A DNA stretch of 64,000 bases, taken from contig MZZL01000409.1 of NCBI GenBank assembly GCA_002749535.1, positions 1,098,604-1,162,603 on the forward strand, in the 5' to 3' direction. This document shows, piece by piece, positions 27,994 to 39,489 of this stretch (the first letter of the stretch is position 1; the number at the start of each line of letters is the position of its first letter). The translations under genes were made by a program, and so were the position numbers. Source of the DNA: Apophysomyces variabilis. Taxonomy: Eukaryota > Mucoromycota > Mucoromycetes > Mucorales > Mucoraceae. The notes beneath the pieces are model-generated. The model had not been told where the DNA came from. It did no database searches and saw only the letters and a list, made by a program, of their open reading frames with translations.

Positions 27994-28608
27994 CTATACA
28001 ACGTGCCTGAGATATCCAGCTTTAATGAATGTTTCAACTTCGGTTCGTCGGGCGTAGTATTGATCTCCTTTTGTTAAACTCAGGACGCCGTATTCGGTGT
28101 TGATCTCTCCTCCATCCTTAATGACGCGTACTTCGATAAAGAGATCTTTGGGTGGTTCAAGGCCGACGCCTCCGTTACCTCCAAGGTCAATTTCCAAGAA
28201 GCTCTGTCTGTATGTGTTGACCATATCCCCATATTCTTTCAGGAACTTCTGTTCGTGTACGCTCAATGATGCATTGATTTCACGTTGATATTCGCTTTGT
28301 CGACCAATATCCCAGGATAGTTCTTTGAGTTTCGCGACGCGCTGGCGGTGGTACGCAAAGAGAACACGCTTATTCCGTTTGATGGCAAGATGTTGCAACA
28401 TAATTTGGGTCACTCGGCTTACTTCACTTCGTTGCTGACCATCGGGCTGTGAGACATTGTGTAGCGCTCTTTCGGCACTGATTTGAAGCATGCGTAGTTC
28501 ACGACAAATGCTTTGAACAAGATCTTCATTGTATGGCGAAATTAGGAGATCCTTTGTTCGTTTAGCTTCTTTTGCTAGCTTATAACTGGATTCTCCAAGT
28601 GCAGCCAT
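27994..28608 (-). CDS. PSF1: GINS complex subunit Psf1
   Basis: Part of the GINS tetramer (Sld5-Psf1-Psf2-Psf3), which with Cdc45 and Mcm2-7 forms the replicative CMG helicase in the nucleus. A single uninterrupted exon of 204 residues, the usual Psf1 length, in a region where most genes carry introns. Helical A-domain motifs include LAKEAKRTKDLLISPYNEDL, VTQIMLQHLAIKRNKRVLFAY and HRQRVAKLKELSW. The C-terminal B-domain strand region (PPKDLFIEVRVIKDGGEI, then EYGVLSLTKGDQYYARR) is strongly diagnostic. I chose the start at 28608 (MAALGESSYKLAKEAKR) over upstream in-frame ATGs because Psf1 proteins begin a few residues before this helix. Confidence 0.94.
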   Translation of the reverse strand: MAALGESSYKLAKEAKRTKDLLISPYNEDLVQSICRELRMLQISAERALHNVSQPDGQQRSEVSRVTQIMLQHLAIKRNKRVLFAYHRQRVAKLKELSWDIGRQSEYQREINASLSVHEQKFLKEYGDMVNTYRQSFLEIDLGGNGGVGLEPPKDLFIEVRVIKDGGEINTEYGVLSLTKGDQYYARRTEVETFIKAGYLRHVV

Positions 28609-31600
28609 GTGAATGTACAGGTTGATTTCCCAAGGAAAATAAAAAGGCTTTGTGCGGAAGTTGAAAAAGGAAGGGGACATTGGATTCGCAAAGCCCTTCA
28701 AGACTGTGCATACTTACCAAAAATGCTTTTAAAATGCGTGGCAATGAAAACCTCTGAGGTCATCGAAATTCACTTTTATTCGTTTCTCTTCCATAGAGTT
28801 CAATATCTCAAAAATGAAAACAATCTATAAACCTCAATAAGACGCTTCCAGAGGCTGCAGACTGTACAATGACACGTATAATATACTTAACAATTACGCC
28901 TGAGGAAATTAATTTCTTAATATCGGTACCGAGATAAGTATAACAACTTACCACCACCGCCACTGTGAGAGATTTCATAATGATAATGAACGTTTATATT
29001 ATAATCGAATGACTTCTTAGTCGGAAACGTGAATGAACTTGGGAACCCCTTCATTTAGTTTGTCTGGGTGTTTTAGAGTATATCTTCTGCAATGAATTCC
29101 ATCAGTCTTATTCATGCATGAAATCATTGTGAGAAATGACTAGTACGCATTAGAAGGGTCGCTATCAATCTATCACTTCCTTTTATGGAATCTGAAGTTG
29201 ATGAGTATTTAGCAGGATTCACTCACCAAACGGACATACACACTTCTTTTTCAGTTTATTCGATCCTTCTAATCTCCTTCAAAATCGCTAGTACTATTTA
29301 CTCTTTACTTTTTTGTCGTTACATTTACATTGCTTCCTGATCACATAAATAAACCTATTAGTAACAGCCCTACTGACAATACTGACAAAAATTACAAACA
29401 CCAATTCTTTTCTGTCATTTTCATCTTTCTTTTTACTTCCTATGTCACAACAGTAAATATCTTGGTCAAAGGCTATTTCTGTATATATAATGATGACCTA
29501 ATTAGAAAGGGCGTAGATGAGACTACATTCATAACTCCTCTGTTACAAAAGAAAGCAGTTGTGAGCACCTCACTGAGTATTATATAACTTGTTTTCACAT
29601 CATATATGTTAAAGTTCAGCTCTTTGTGGCGTCATGGGTTTTAAAAGGACTCCATGCGTATCCGCGCAAAGAAAAAGTGAGGATCGGGGCAAACATATCC
29701 GACAATCCGCGGCAACGACGAGTCTGGGCTCTCTACGTCGACTTCTGCTGCGACTTCTTCTGGCTCCTTCAAGACCTTGCAGTGGTTTTTAAAACGGTGA
29801 CATGCAAGGTAAGTGAAATAATAAAAAGAGGTCAACAGCATCATGCCGTTAATACTCTGCCTTTTTTTTTCTCTATTGACATAGAATCCTTAGGTACACA
29901 AAAATATCGACTTCGTCCATGATATTGGTTGTGCTTCGTTATGCTAGCCTTTGAACTAATCCGATGGGTATCGGCAGCCCTGTTAAGTATAAAATATTAT
30001 AGACACATCTAGTTTACCATGGTCAAGTTATATGTTGGTTTGTTCCTTTCTTTACCAGAGCAAGAGAGTTGCTAAACATAGACGCACCCGGCGAATGTTG
30101 GTAACTAAAACTATGGCCTCAAGAGAACGCAAGTATGTCCGCTCATTTGGCAGGCACTAAATCAATGGAATTGATGCGCATCCGAAAGAGCAGGACAATC
30201 ATATAGAGTCACTTATTAGAGGCCACGAGCGTACAGGTGATCCCAATCTCGGTAGCCGGCATTGACCATTCGTACTGGTGGCCATTACCCATAAATATGC
30301 CACTTTCGTCACCTGCTCTTTCTGCTTCCACGGATTGATAAATGCGAAAGCAAAAATAAACAGCAAGATACAGAAATGCAACGGAGCCGAAGAACGTCAT
30401 TTCAGAGCTAGCCCGCTTTCGCTACAGGATATGTGCCTCGGGGACGCGGCACGAACGCGTCCTATAGTATTGCTCTCACTGGAGTTAGCCGCATTCTAAC
30501 AGCTAAAAACCTAGATTTGGCATCAGTTGACCCTGCAGTAAAGAAGAGAACAGAATTGCATTTGCATGACAACATCACATTGTAAGTTGGCTAGGTAGAA
30601 AACATTGCTAAACATAACGTTTGCGCTTATATGAAATGACAAAGCAAGATAAATCTACGTTTGTTGAGGAACATTCGTGCGTCACTTAGATAACTATGTA
30701 TGAGTTGATTGAAGATGAATAATACTTTGATGAGAGCATATTTGTTTGCATCCATTACATGCTAGTGTGGGACCTTCACAGTACCAATATATATCCTATC
30801 GATCCATACTAGGAGATGCTGGATCGTCTGTAACTTTCTATTAGAAGCACATTCGAAATGATTCAGCAGCGGAGGCTTAAACTAAATATGCTTCTGCTTA
30901 GATACTTTCGCAAATTGAGTTTTACAATGTCTAGTCTGAGATTGTACAGCTTTCCTACGCTATGTGAATGATGTTGTTTTCCACCGCTATTGATTGCCTT
31001 AAACACTACGGTATTATTATGTTTCAGTCAAGTTCCTTTGTTAATGTCTTTGAAATCGCGCTACATCGTTTCTTAGAACTTTTTTATGTTCATTCGTTAA
31101 ATCCCTTTTCCTGTGTTCTGTATTAAACCTCTTGGTTTTTGTTGTTTGACCTAGATTAACTCATCTTGGATATTGTTCTCACGGTCAATGCGGTCGAGAC
31201 GCCTTCGTCGTATGCCACCTATCCCGCTTGACATATATTGTTGTTTGGATATACATACCAATTCTTATTGCAAGAGACCGGATGCTAAGTTCCGTGTTTG
31301 TTTTCGCAATTTTGAAAGAGTAACTGCTAAAACGTGAAAAAGCGAACGTTTTCTTGACAGGATATTTTTAGAAATGATAAAAACCATAGAAGCAAGAAAG
31401 CGTAACACGTAGACATATGATAATAGAGGGAAAGGTGAGTATATCAGGTCAGTTAGCAAGAATTCTCCTTCTCATTGCAAGCAGAATGCTCACAGCGAAA
31501 CATTTAACGGCATAAGATGAATGGAAGAAATTCAATCCTCAACACTAAAGGTGCAGTATACGGAATATAAGCAATCTCGCCAGATTGATCACGAACAGAT

Positions 31601-31826
31601 ATCTCTACCTTCAGTACTTCAAGCAACTAAGTCACATGCTATTGCAGCATGCACGCTCAAGGGTCGCTTCTTCTGTGGGTACCAACAAACTGATGGTTAC
31701 GCTCGCTTAGGTAACGTGCGCAAATATGCAGTATAAGAACTTCATCGACGACCATGTTCCATATGTTCAGGGCAGCCATGACTGTTAACAACACATCCCT
31801 GTTCATCTGTACAGAAAGCCTTCTTA
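28609..31826. other. long intergenic region with unassigned frames on both strands
   Basis: No complete gene recognised in about 3.2 kb. At 29640-29850 both strands have open frames with coding-like composition; a plus-strand GTAAGT/CATAG intron fits at about 29812-29883. At 30057-30133 a basic plus-strand segment (e.g. KRVAKHRRTRRMLVTK) sits between an acceptor and a donor. A minus-strand frame 30400-30209 has one membrane-like stretch (VAFLYLAVYFCF), and a plus-strand frame near 30430-30583 also looks coding. I could not join these into a gene. From 30600 to 31826 the DNA is AT-rich. Confidence 0.4.
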
Positions 31827-33389
31827 CAGTGAATCCAACAAGCAATATAGCAGCCAATGAAGAATTGACGTCGCAGGACAATTTCAAATGGAAGTCGTAT
31901 TTTTAGGAATCCGTGTCGCTTGCTTAGAAATCTTTGCCAATTAACATGACCACAATATTTTTATATGAAGATGGGTGTGGGAATGTGGTTGATGAAAATG
32001 TTGGTCCTGTACCCATGGACTACATCGTTGATCAGAATGAATTTGTGGTTGAGACGATTGCCACTCATTCTGAATACTTGAAACATGCGGCTTGTGGTGA
32101 ATCTTCTCGGACTTGCCCCATGCTGGTAGAAAAGTCAAAAAGAGGAACACACCCGTTTGAAGGAAGCAAATATAAAACGGGATTATGTTCGCTATACCGT
32201 ACAAGATAAAGCTAGGTTTTTCGATCTGAAGATTGAAAAGTGTACGAGTGCATCAGCAGCAGCGGCGAAGCAGTTGGGCATTCATGCTCGAACTGCTCAG
32301 AGATGGGTTAAACAATATAATGCGTGTCCTGATAGCATTTTTGAGGATTGTGAAAAAGTAGGACGCAAGTGTATCTTAACCGAAGAGCATAAAACGACTG
32401 TCATCAACTTCATTGATACTAATCCCTCTGCGACTGTAGTTGAAATGACCGACCATTTATTAAAACGATTTAGTAATTATAAGATTTCACGCAGCACTGT
32501 TTATAACTTCATGAGACCTGGATGCAATCTTTCGTTAAAGAAGCAGATTTCCATTCCATTGAAAGGAACAGTCCAGCGAAGATTGAGAAGCGACACGATT
32601 GGGTTCGTAAATGGGAAAATACAGACATGAACTTCCTCACGAATTGCGTATTTCTTGACGAGTCTGCGTTTGATATCAATATGAAACGATCAAGAGCATG
32701 GTCCACAAAAGGAACTCGAGCTATTGTTACTCGGCCTACTACCAGAGCAAACACGACGTCTATTTTGGGCGCTATCTCTGCCGCAGCTTTGATTACAGTC
32801 GGTGTAAAGAAACCAAGACCTACCAAGAAGAGAAAGGCTGAAGGATATATAAGCCCAGGCACTGTAACAGGTCACTATATTAGTTTCTTAAAACTGGCTC
32901 TCGATGAAATGGACAAACATCCACATATGAAAGATCACTATGTAATCATGGATAATGCACCCATTCACACGCATGAAAACATAAAGAAGTACATTGAATA
33001 TCGAGAATATAAATGTGTGTAGCTTCCTACTTACTCTCCTGAGCTTAACCCAATAGAGCAATTCTGGGGCAGTGGCTAAGAGTAAGGTTAAGCACAATGG
33101 GTTTTTGCAGGAAGATACTTTGTCAAAAAGAATTACGGAAGCCTGCAACAGCATAAGACAAAATCACTTCACGAGGTTTCGTTTCGCATTATTATAAGTG
33201 CTAGGATAAAAGTTAAAACAAGGAGTCCATGTAATGGTCACTGACAGAGTGCAGTGGTAAGATTGCATGAGGTAAGTAGCAACAACTTTTTTTTTTTTTT
33301 TACTTCTAGAGAACCACGACGACTGCGTAAGACTTGTAAAAAAAAAAAAGAAAAACAAACCAGAATACCCGCCAATTCGGACACGTCTG
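31827..33389 (+). mobile_element. Tc1-like DNA transposon, left copy, inactive
   Basis: About 1.56 kb, beginning CAGTGAATCCAAC and ending GGACACGTCTG, so the ends share a short CAG...GTCC-type inverted repeat. Inside is a degraded DD34E transposase. It has an N-terminal helix-turn-helix (LGIHARTAQRWVKQY), a first Asp in VFLDESAFD, a second in VIMDNAPIH and a Glu in ELNPIEQFW, with 34 positions between the last two acids if the stop is counted as a residue. The frame is broken near 32160-32200, near 32545, by a stop at about 33020-33022 and by an extra G at about 33065. The two bases before the left end are TA, as expected for Tc1 insertion; the inner end lacks TA. Confidence 0.85.
31934..33190 (+). 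pseudogene. Tc1/IS630-family transposase remnant, left copy
   Basis: DDE transposase coding region read in three frames. 31934-32165 is a poorly conserved N-terminal part. 32157-32520 carries the helix-turn-helix and linker. 32540-33190 carries the catalytic core, from FHSIERNSPAKIEKRHDWVR to the C-terminal LSKRITEACNSIRQNHF. There are at least three frameshifts and one in-frame TAG just before LPTYSPELNP. All of these lesions are also present in the right copy at 35948-37504. It cannot encode an active enzyme as it stands. Confidence 0.85.
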
Positions 33390-33393
33390 GACA

Positions 33394-35410
33394 CGCCCAA
33401 AAACAAAATGTCCAGAATGCCCGCCAATCTAGAGATGAAAGTTGTTGCCATGAACTTGATTCTGACCTGTTTCCGTGCACAGATGAAAACTGTACTTCTG
33501 TCTTCGAAAATCAAAAGGCACTTCTCAATCATGTTAATGACTATCACAAACTGGAGTATGTTGTGAATTTCAAGAGAGACAAAGGCAAAGTGAAATATCG
33601 AATGAGGTAGATTGCATAAGTTCAAAACTTTAGTCTTTTCTATTTAGATGTATATGTCAAACTTGAACGGAAAGAAGACCGTCTATTGTGTCCATATTGC
33701 ACAAAAATGTTTGATTCACTCTCGTCGATCAGAAATCATTTGAAGAGGCTTGAAGGGAAATGTGAAACCAACAAAGGTACGGCATCCAAAGAAGCCAGGA
33801 CTTGTCACACACTAATCTTTTCGTTTTAGTTTGAACAGACTCTCCCAACCCCGATCTTAACGAAGGAAACGATGTAGTGCATATTCCTTTACCAGATTGC
33901 TCATCGTATGATGATTCTTTGCCAGTCCCTCCTGATCCTAGTCGACGCCACTCTTTTGCTGAAGCAGTTGTCCAAGCTTGCCAATCTATGGAGGCCAGTG
34001 AGGATGAAAAATCCAAGAATGAGTGGATAATTGGGAAACTGCAAACTGAACCTATGGCTTTGATTGAAGACGAAGAATAAACTCAGAAAGCAGAATACAA
34101 CGCTTTCACACACGCCGTGAACATCCAGCGCATGGCAGGGAAGCGATTCATTTGCCACCCGATTGCTTCAGCAAAGCGAAAACTGCGAAAAGGATCCTCT
34201 GACGAGATCCTGGCGACATCATTTGCTCATTTAATCCATCGTCTCCCCTTCGCGATATATTATTGCGATGACAATATTTTGCAGTCAATCACCAAGTCTG
34301 TCAAATGCTGAATTCTGACTGGGAACGCACACCAAATATCAAATATTCCTGTGCTCAAGTTCTTGCTGGATGCATTTTGGTGAATGGAAAAGCTGGGCAT
34401 GCCGTCCTTGTAAATACTCTCGAAGCCTATTGTCGTCTTCGCTCAGTGGATGTTCACCGCGAGCTATCCAATCAGCATGGATCTATACCACCTCCAACGT
34501 CATATTACGAGAATGTCTGGCCATGTGTGTTGACAGCCAGTGATGGAGAAAAATTGACTATTGAACATAAACGATGAATGCTTTAATCACCTCAACTATC
34601 CGCCTAGATATCAGGGAAGAACCAAAAGTTGGACCAACCACATGCACAGCAGATAGATTTCCGATCCAAAACAATCCGAGTCTACATTGATCATGGAAGC
34701 TGGGAAAAGGCCGTGAAGCTCTCGAAGAATACCATGACAAGACAATTAGAACAATTCAATTTGACCAGTCAGTTGAGACAGATTCGTTCACAATTTCACC
34801 ACCCTTCGTCGTATTACTTGATTCGTGCATCAAGCTTTTTGGCAACGCCATTCTCTTACCAACCGCTCTCGGTTTTTACCTTTGAGAATCATGAAAATGG
34901 GAACAACAAAACCGACTCGTACGAAAAAGCGTCCATGGTAGCCTCACGGTTGTTCAAGCTAATTGCGCATCAGCTTTTGTCTGCAACTAAACCATCGTTA
35001 TCAAAAACACAAGTGAATCAACTGGCTTCCCAGTGTGCAACTGGAAAAGTTCGAGATATAATTTTTAACATTTCATCATCTGTTACCGACACCGACGATA
35101 TATTGATTTTGCACAACCGTGAATTGAACAATAGCCTAACTCAACTTGCCTCACTTATGTCATCTGATATTGCAAAAGCTAATAAGTCATATGTCATATC
35201 CAATATTCAAAAGACATTGTAAGCCTCATTGGAAGAATAAAGAGAAATCATTCTGTTTCTAGTACCAAAATGCGATTTTTCTTTAATACGGCGTACTTGG
35301 TACTCATGCAATTACAACCGGGTCAAGTACGTGAAAGTTGATTTAATAATACACTGGAAACAGACAGCCATCTGGGCGTCATGGTATTCTGGATATTTTG
35401 TTTTTGGGCG
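33394..35410 (+). mobile_element. inner segment bounded by 28-base inverted ends
   Basis: Left end 33394-33421 and right end 35383-35410 are inverted repeats matching at 26 of 28 positions. Both begin CGCCCAAAAACAAAAT, and both differences are G-to-A transitions. Between them lies a decayed gene with C2H2 fingers on the plus strand. I found no target-site duplication. The sequence next to the left end (33361-33380) also repeats the CCAGAATNCCCGCCAAT part of the same end, so this could be a tandem end of a larger element instead of a separate transposon. Confidence 0.5.
33466..35222 (+). pseudogene. C2H2 zinc-finger gene remnant inside the inverted transposon pair
   Basis: Two finger-like units are visible: PCTDENCTSVFENQKALLNH with a following DYH (about 33470-33555), and LCPYCTKMFDSLSSIRNHL (about 33690-33750). 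The downstream part has long open stretches in one or two frames: 33833-34310 with an in-frame TAA at 34078-34080, 34305-34577, and 34629-35222. I do not recognise a family for the downstream part (for example VLAGCILVNGKAGHAVLVN). At least one stop and two frame changes suggest a dead gene. Its position between the two transposase copies suggests it belonged to, or was captured by, a mobile unit. Confidence 0.55.
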
Positions 35411-35947
35411 TTAAAGAATTAGTAATAAAAACGGTTGATAAAATACTTTGAGACCCCTGCGGAGGTTTTTATTCAAAAGTAAAAGATTGATTGATTATAG
35501 CTGTCTACGAGCAACATTCATACTCTTTTCATGCTTAATTAAACGCCTTTGTACAAGGAGAACGCGTAAGCACTGACTGTTCATGGTGAATTGATGACGA
35601 TGAATGATTATTCATCTTTTGTCAGAGAAGCTGTCATTTAGCTGAGTTTGAATAGTGGTCATCTAATGCATGAAATCAGGGACGCTTATTAATCACTGTG
35701 TCTATTGCTAAGATCGTCACCAACGTAGTTGTCTTGACACACAATCATGAGATAGGATATACCGGGGTACCTTAAGATCATAGCAGAGTGTCCTAGTATC
35801 TCAGATTATAACAATCCTTAAGTAGATGTCTGGCTGATGCAGGTTCTTATCTGTGGATATAGTGCCGATGGTACGATAAGCTCATATAAAGATCGTTTAG
35901 ACTTAGTGGAAAAAGTATGTATGATACCTATGTTATGTCAAATACGA
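35411..35947. other. segment interrupting the symmetry of the right arm
   Basis: On the left arm the sequences GGGCG and TGTCC of the two repeat ends are adjacent (33379-33400 read on the minus strand). On the right arm the same two motifs are split by these roughly 540 bases. The stretch has no coding region or inverted ends that I can see. Confidence 0.45.
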
Positions 35948-37504
35948 CAGGCGTGTCCAAATTGGCGGGTATTCTGGTTTGTTTTTCTTTTTTTTTACAA
36001 GTCTTACGCAGTCGTCGTGGTTCTCTAGAAGTAAAAAAAAAAAAGTTGTTGCTACTTACCTCATGCAATCTTACCACTGCACTCTGTCAGTGACCATTAC
36101 ATGGACTCCTTGTTTTAACTTTTATCCTAGCACTTATAATAATGCGAAACGAAACCTCGTGAAGTGATTTTGTCTTATGCTGTTGCAGGCTTCCGTAATT
36201 CTTTTTGACAAAGTATCTTCCTGCAAAAACCCATTGTGCTTAACCTTACTCTTAGCCACTGCCCCAGAATTGCTCTATTGGGTTAAGCTCAGGAGAGTAA
36301 GTAGGAAGCTACACACATTTATATTCTCGATATTCAATGTACTTCTTTATGTTTTCATGCGTGTGAATGGGTGCATTATCCATGATTACATAGTGATCTT
36401 TCATATGTGGATGTTTGTCCATTTCATCGAGAGCCAGTTTTAAGAAACTAATATAGTGACCTGTTACAGTGCCTGGGCTTATATATCCTTCAGCCTTTCT
36501 CTTCTTGGTAGGTCTTGGTTTCTTTACACCGACTGTAATCAAAGCTGCGGCAGAGATAGCGCCCAAAATAGACGTCGTGTTTGCTCTGGTAGTAGGCCGA
36601 GTAACAATAGCTCGAGTTCCTTTTGTGGACCATGCTCTTGATCGTTTCATATTGATATCAAACGCAGACTCGTCAAGAAATACGCAATTCGTGAGGAAGT
36701 TCATGTCTGTATTTTCCCATTTACGAACCCAATCGTGTCGCTTCTCAATCTTCGCTGGACTGTTCCTTTCAATGGAATGGAAATCTGCTTCTTTAACGAA
36801 AGATTGCATCCAGGTCTCATGAAGTTATAAACAGTGCTGCGTGAAATCTTATAATTACTAAATCGTTTTAATAAATGGTCGGTCATTTCAACTACAGTCG
36901 CAGAGGGATTAGTATCAATGAAGTTGATGACAGTCGTTTTATGCTCTTCGGTTAAGATACACTTGCGTCCTACTTTTTCACAATCCTCAAAAATGCTATC
37001 AGGACACGCATTATATTGTTTAACCCATCTCTGAGCAGTTCGAGCATGAATGCCCAACTGCTTCGCCGCTGCTGCTGATGCACTCGTACACTTTTCAATC
37101 TTCAGATCGAAAAACCTAGCTTTATCTTGTACGGTATAGCGAACATAATCCCGTTTTATATTTGCTTCCTTCAAACGGGTGTGTTCCTCTTTTTGACTTT
37201 TCTACCAGCATGGGGCAAGTCCGAGAAGATTCACCACAAGCCGCATGTTTCAAGTATTCAGAATGAGTGGCAATCGTCTCAACCACAAATTCATTCTGAT
37301 CAACGATGTAGTCCATGGGTACAGGACCAACATTTTCATCAACCACATTCCCACACCCATCTTCATATAAAAATATTGTGGTCATGTTAATTGGCAAAGA
37401 TTTCTAAGCAAGCGACACGGATTCCTAAAAATACGACTTCCATTTGAAATTGTCCTGCGACGTCAATTCTTCATTGGCTGCTATATTGCTTGTTGGACTC
37501 ACTG
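35948..37504 (-). mobile_element. Tc1-like DNA transposon, right copy in inverted orientation, inactive
   Basis: Reverse-complement copy of 31827-33389. The translated open stretches of both copies are identical to the residue, including the lesions. The visible differences are homopolymer lengths near the inner end and a few transitions at the extreme ends (for example the A at 31833 against G in this copy). The copy begins, in its own orientation, CAGTGAGTCCAAC and ends GGACACGCCTG. It is not flanked by TA on either side. With the left copy it forms an inverted repeat of about 1.56 kb arms spaced by about 2.56 kb. Confidence 0.85.
36140..37397 (-). pseudogene. Tc1/IS630-family transposase remnant, right copy
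   Basis: Same broken transposase as in the left copy. The N-terminal part lies at 37397-37122, the helix-turn-helix region at 37174-36810 and the catalytic core at 36790-36140. The same frame breaks, the same TAG before LPTYSPELNP and the same extra G after QFW are present. Shared lesions mean that the duplication or conversion happened after the gene had died, or that this arm was moved by another source of transposase. Confidence 0.85.
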
Positions 37505-39489
37505 AATACAGCATTGGATTTGTAATAATATGCAAGCATATTTTTGTGTGAACACGACTTCTATTTTTGATAGCCGGCTACTTCAGAACTGGCGGTGTGC
37601 AACACTAGTTTTTGACTGAGACTCGGGTCTGAGACTGCGCCTGTGCGGGACCAAATACAACTTCTGTTGATTGACCCGATCCTTTTATTCTGCGTTCTTT
37701 CCTCTATGTCAAACTTACTCCAACTACTTGTTTTACTTTCCATGGCTATTACATTGCATGCACTTCCGGTATTAGACCCCGATCTTGCCGCGAATCCACT
37801 GGTTCATGACGTTCGTATCATGTATCGCGGGGGAAGAGCTTTTAAACGACCTGAAGTTCGCTATTCTACGTGAAATCCTCGCCTATGACATTGCCCCCAT
37901 AAAAGCTTTTGACCTTTGCAATCTACATACCCATTGCCAGACTGAGGATTGGTGCCTTTTCCGGCTGTGTGTGAACTCTATATACAATTGATGTAATGTT
38001 GTCCCCATAACTGTGTCCTTGGCAGTATGCAAATGCACAAAAAACCAATATATATGTATTCAATTGGAAAAGACAAAGTGGTTTTTTCTTTTGTAAAGAT
38101 GGAATAGAAGATAGCTCACGAACACCTTCAATGTCTGATGACACAATGTTAGAAAACAAAGAGCATATAAGCAGCATGTTGATACAGAGATATGCAAGAT
38201 ACGGCATTCGATGCATGCCCCGTTCTGTGAAACCGTGCGACCTGCACGTGAATGGATATTTAATTAATTTGGTGAAATATTCATGCACGGTGACTTAGGT
38301 TATCGTCCGACTGGTTTGTACTAATGAGCAAGTTGGTTTAGTGTGACTTCAGCGTCGGGTGAAGAAAGGATGTGTGCGTTGATTGAGGACAACTGTTACT
38401 GCAGCATTATCAGATAAAGTCACAGAAAGTAGGAGGATCACAGGAGGTGAGAAGCTACAGAAGCATGGATTTCTTGAGCAGCACATTGTGCGTGTCTCAA
38501 ACCATTTTCCGTTCGTGAATAGGATAAGTGCATATTAATACAGGATCCATTTGCGCATCACTTGAATAGTCGTGCTAGCGTTTCTTCATAGAAAGGAATG
38601 AAGTTATACCTTGGTGAGATTACTTCGTCTTGACTTTATTCAGTAGGTTTGTTCATCTTTCTTCTCTCTATAAACTATCTACTCACACAAACAGCAAGTG
38701 TTGTATTATCGTTATAAGTAGTTTGCCGATGATTCAAGTTAGATTAATAAAAGTACGCATATACTGCACTATAGGTAATAGATTCGTATTATCCCACATA
38801 TTTGGATGGTGATGTATTCTCTTCTTTATGTATTATTTTCATTGTGTGAGTCCTTGCTTGCCAAATATGAACAAGTTCAGTGGAAACATCGCAATCATTC
38901 TATTGGAGAAGTTACAATGATTAACTTACCTTGATATATGCGTGGCGAAGTTGCTATCCCTTTTTCTTTCCTTGGGCTTCCTTTTCTTCTTTCTCTATGG
39001 CTCGTCCTCTCGCTGGCATGTCTTTGATGCTCTTCGATTGCGGTCCAATGCCAGGACTAACTTCATCGTGGGCAGGCTTGTTATGGTCGATGTGGTTGAG
39101 GTGTCTTCGCCCTTATGGTCTTCCCGCTCCCACTTCCCTCCTTCCTTGGAATTTTTTTTCCTTTTGCGTCTTCTTTTATGCCTGGGCGCTTATTTTTTAC
39201 AAACAGCATGATTCATTGATGAATAAAATAAACGGATACGAATGAAGGAGGAGTGTCAGCCTATTGTTATAATGATCCTGAACCATTTCGAACAGATACA
39301 GGATAGGCGAATATTTGATGATCCCTGAGAAGTAAATAGGGGCCAACAGTATCCGGAAGCTGCGCGACAAGCAAGAGGCACTACGGGGACCTAATGAAGC
39401 GGCTCGTAAACGCGGAAGCGCAGCAGAGACTGCGCTCCAGATGCGATAAGTACCCTTGAAAAAATTCAACTTAGCTTAACCAATAACGG
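37505..39489. other. intergenic, weak candidates only
   Basis: Apart from the small candidate at 37706-37873 I see no supported gene. A minus-strand charged segment near 39130-38945 (for example ARGRAIEKEEKEAQGKKKG) precedes a good GTAAGT donor at about 38935, but no start or partner exon could be placed. A plus-strand segment at about 39341-39447 (SIRKLRDKQEALRGPNEAAR) also looks coding but is isolated. Confidence 0.4.
37706..37873 (+). CDS. possible small secreted protein
   Basis: A 55-residue frame starting MSNLLQLLVLLSMAITLHALP, a convincing signal peptide with an expected cut after HALP or so. The mature part is short (about 35 residues), charged and ends RPEVRYST. No cysteines and no family resemblance. 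It lies just outside the right transposon arm. It may be a chance frame or the first exon of something larger. Confidence 0.25.
   Translation: MSNLLQLLVLLSMAITLHALPVLDPDLAANPLVHDVRIMYRGGRAFKRPEVRYST

Noticed and set aside
28609..28701. Longer N-terminus for Psf1 (start at 28701)
   Set aside because: The extra residues do not resemble Psf1, whose members begin just before the LAKEAKR helix.
33164..33625. Minus-strand 153-codon frame at the inner end of the left transposon copy
   Set aside because: It is read through a poly-T tract and transposon end sequence, with the real transposase on the opposite strand. Only a shorter version exists in the right copy.
31827..37504. Reading the inverted arms as long terminal repeats of a retroelement
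   Set aside because: The arms are inverted, not direct, and contain a DDE transposase. No reverse transcriptase, integrase zinc finger or primer-binding site is seen.
37923..38288. Minus-strand 121-codon frame
   Set aside because: No recognisable motif, no promoter or intron logic and AT-rich composition. Judged to be chance.
38931..39245. Plus-strand hydrophobic 104-codon frame
   Set aside because: Composition is Ser/Phe/Pro-rich as expected from reading the complement of a charged, purine-rich stretch. No splice signals or family support it.
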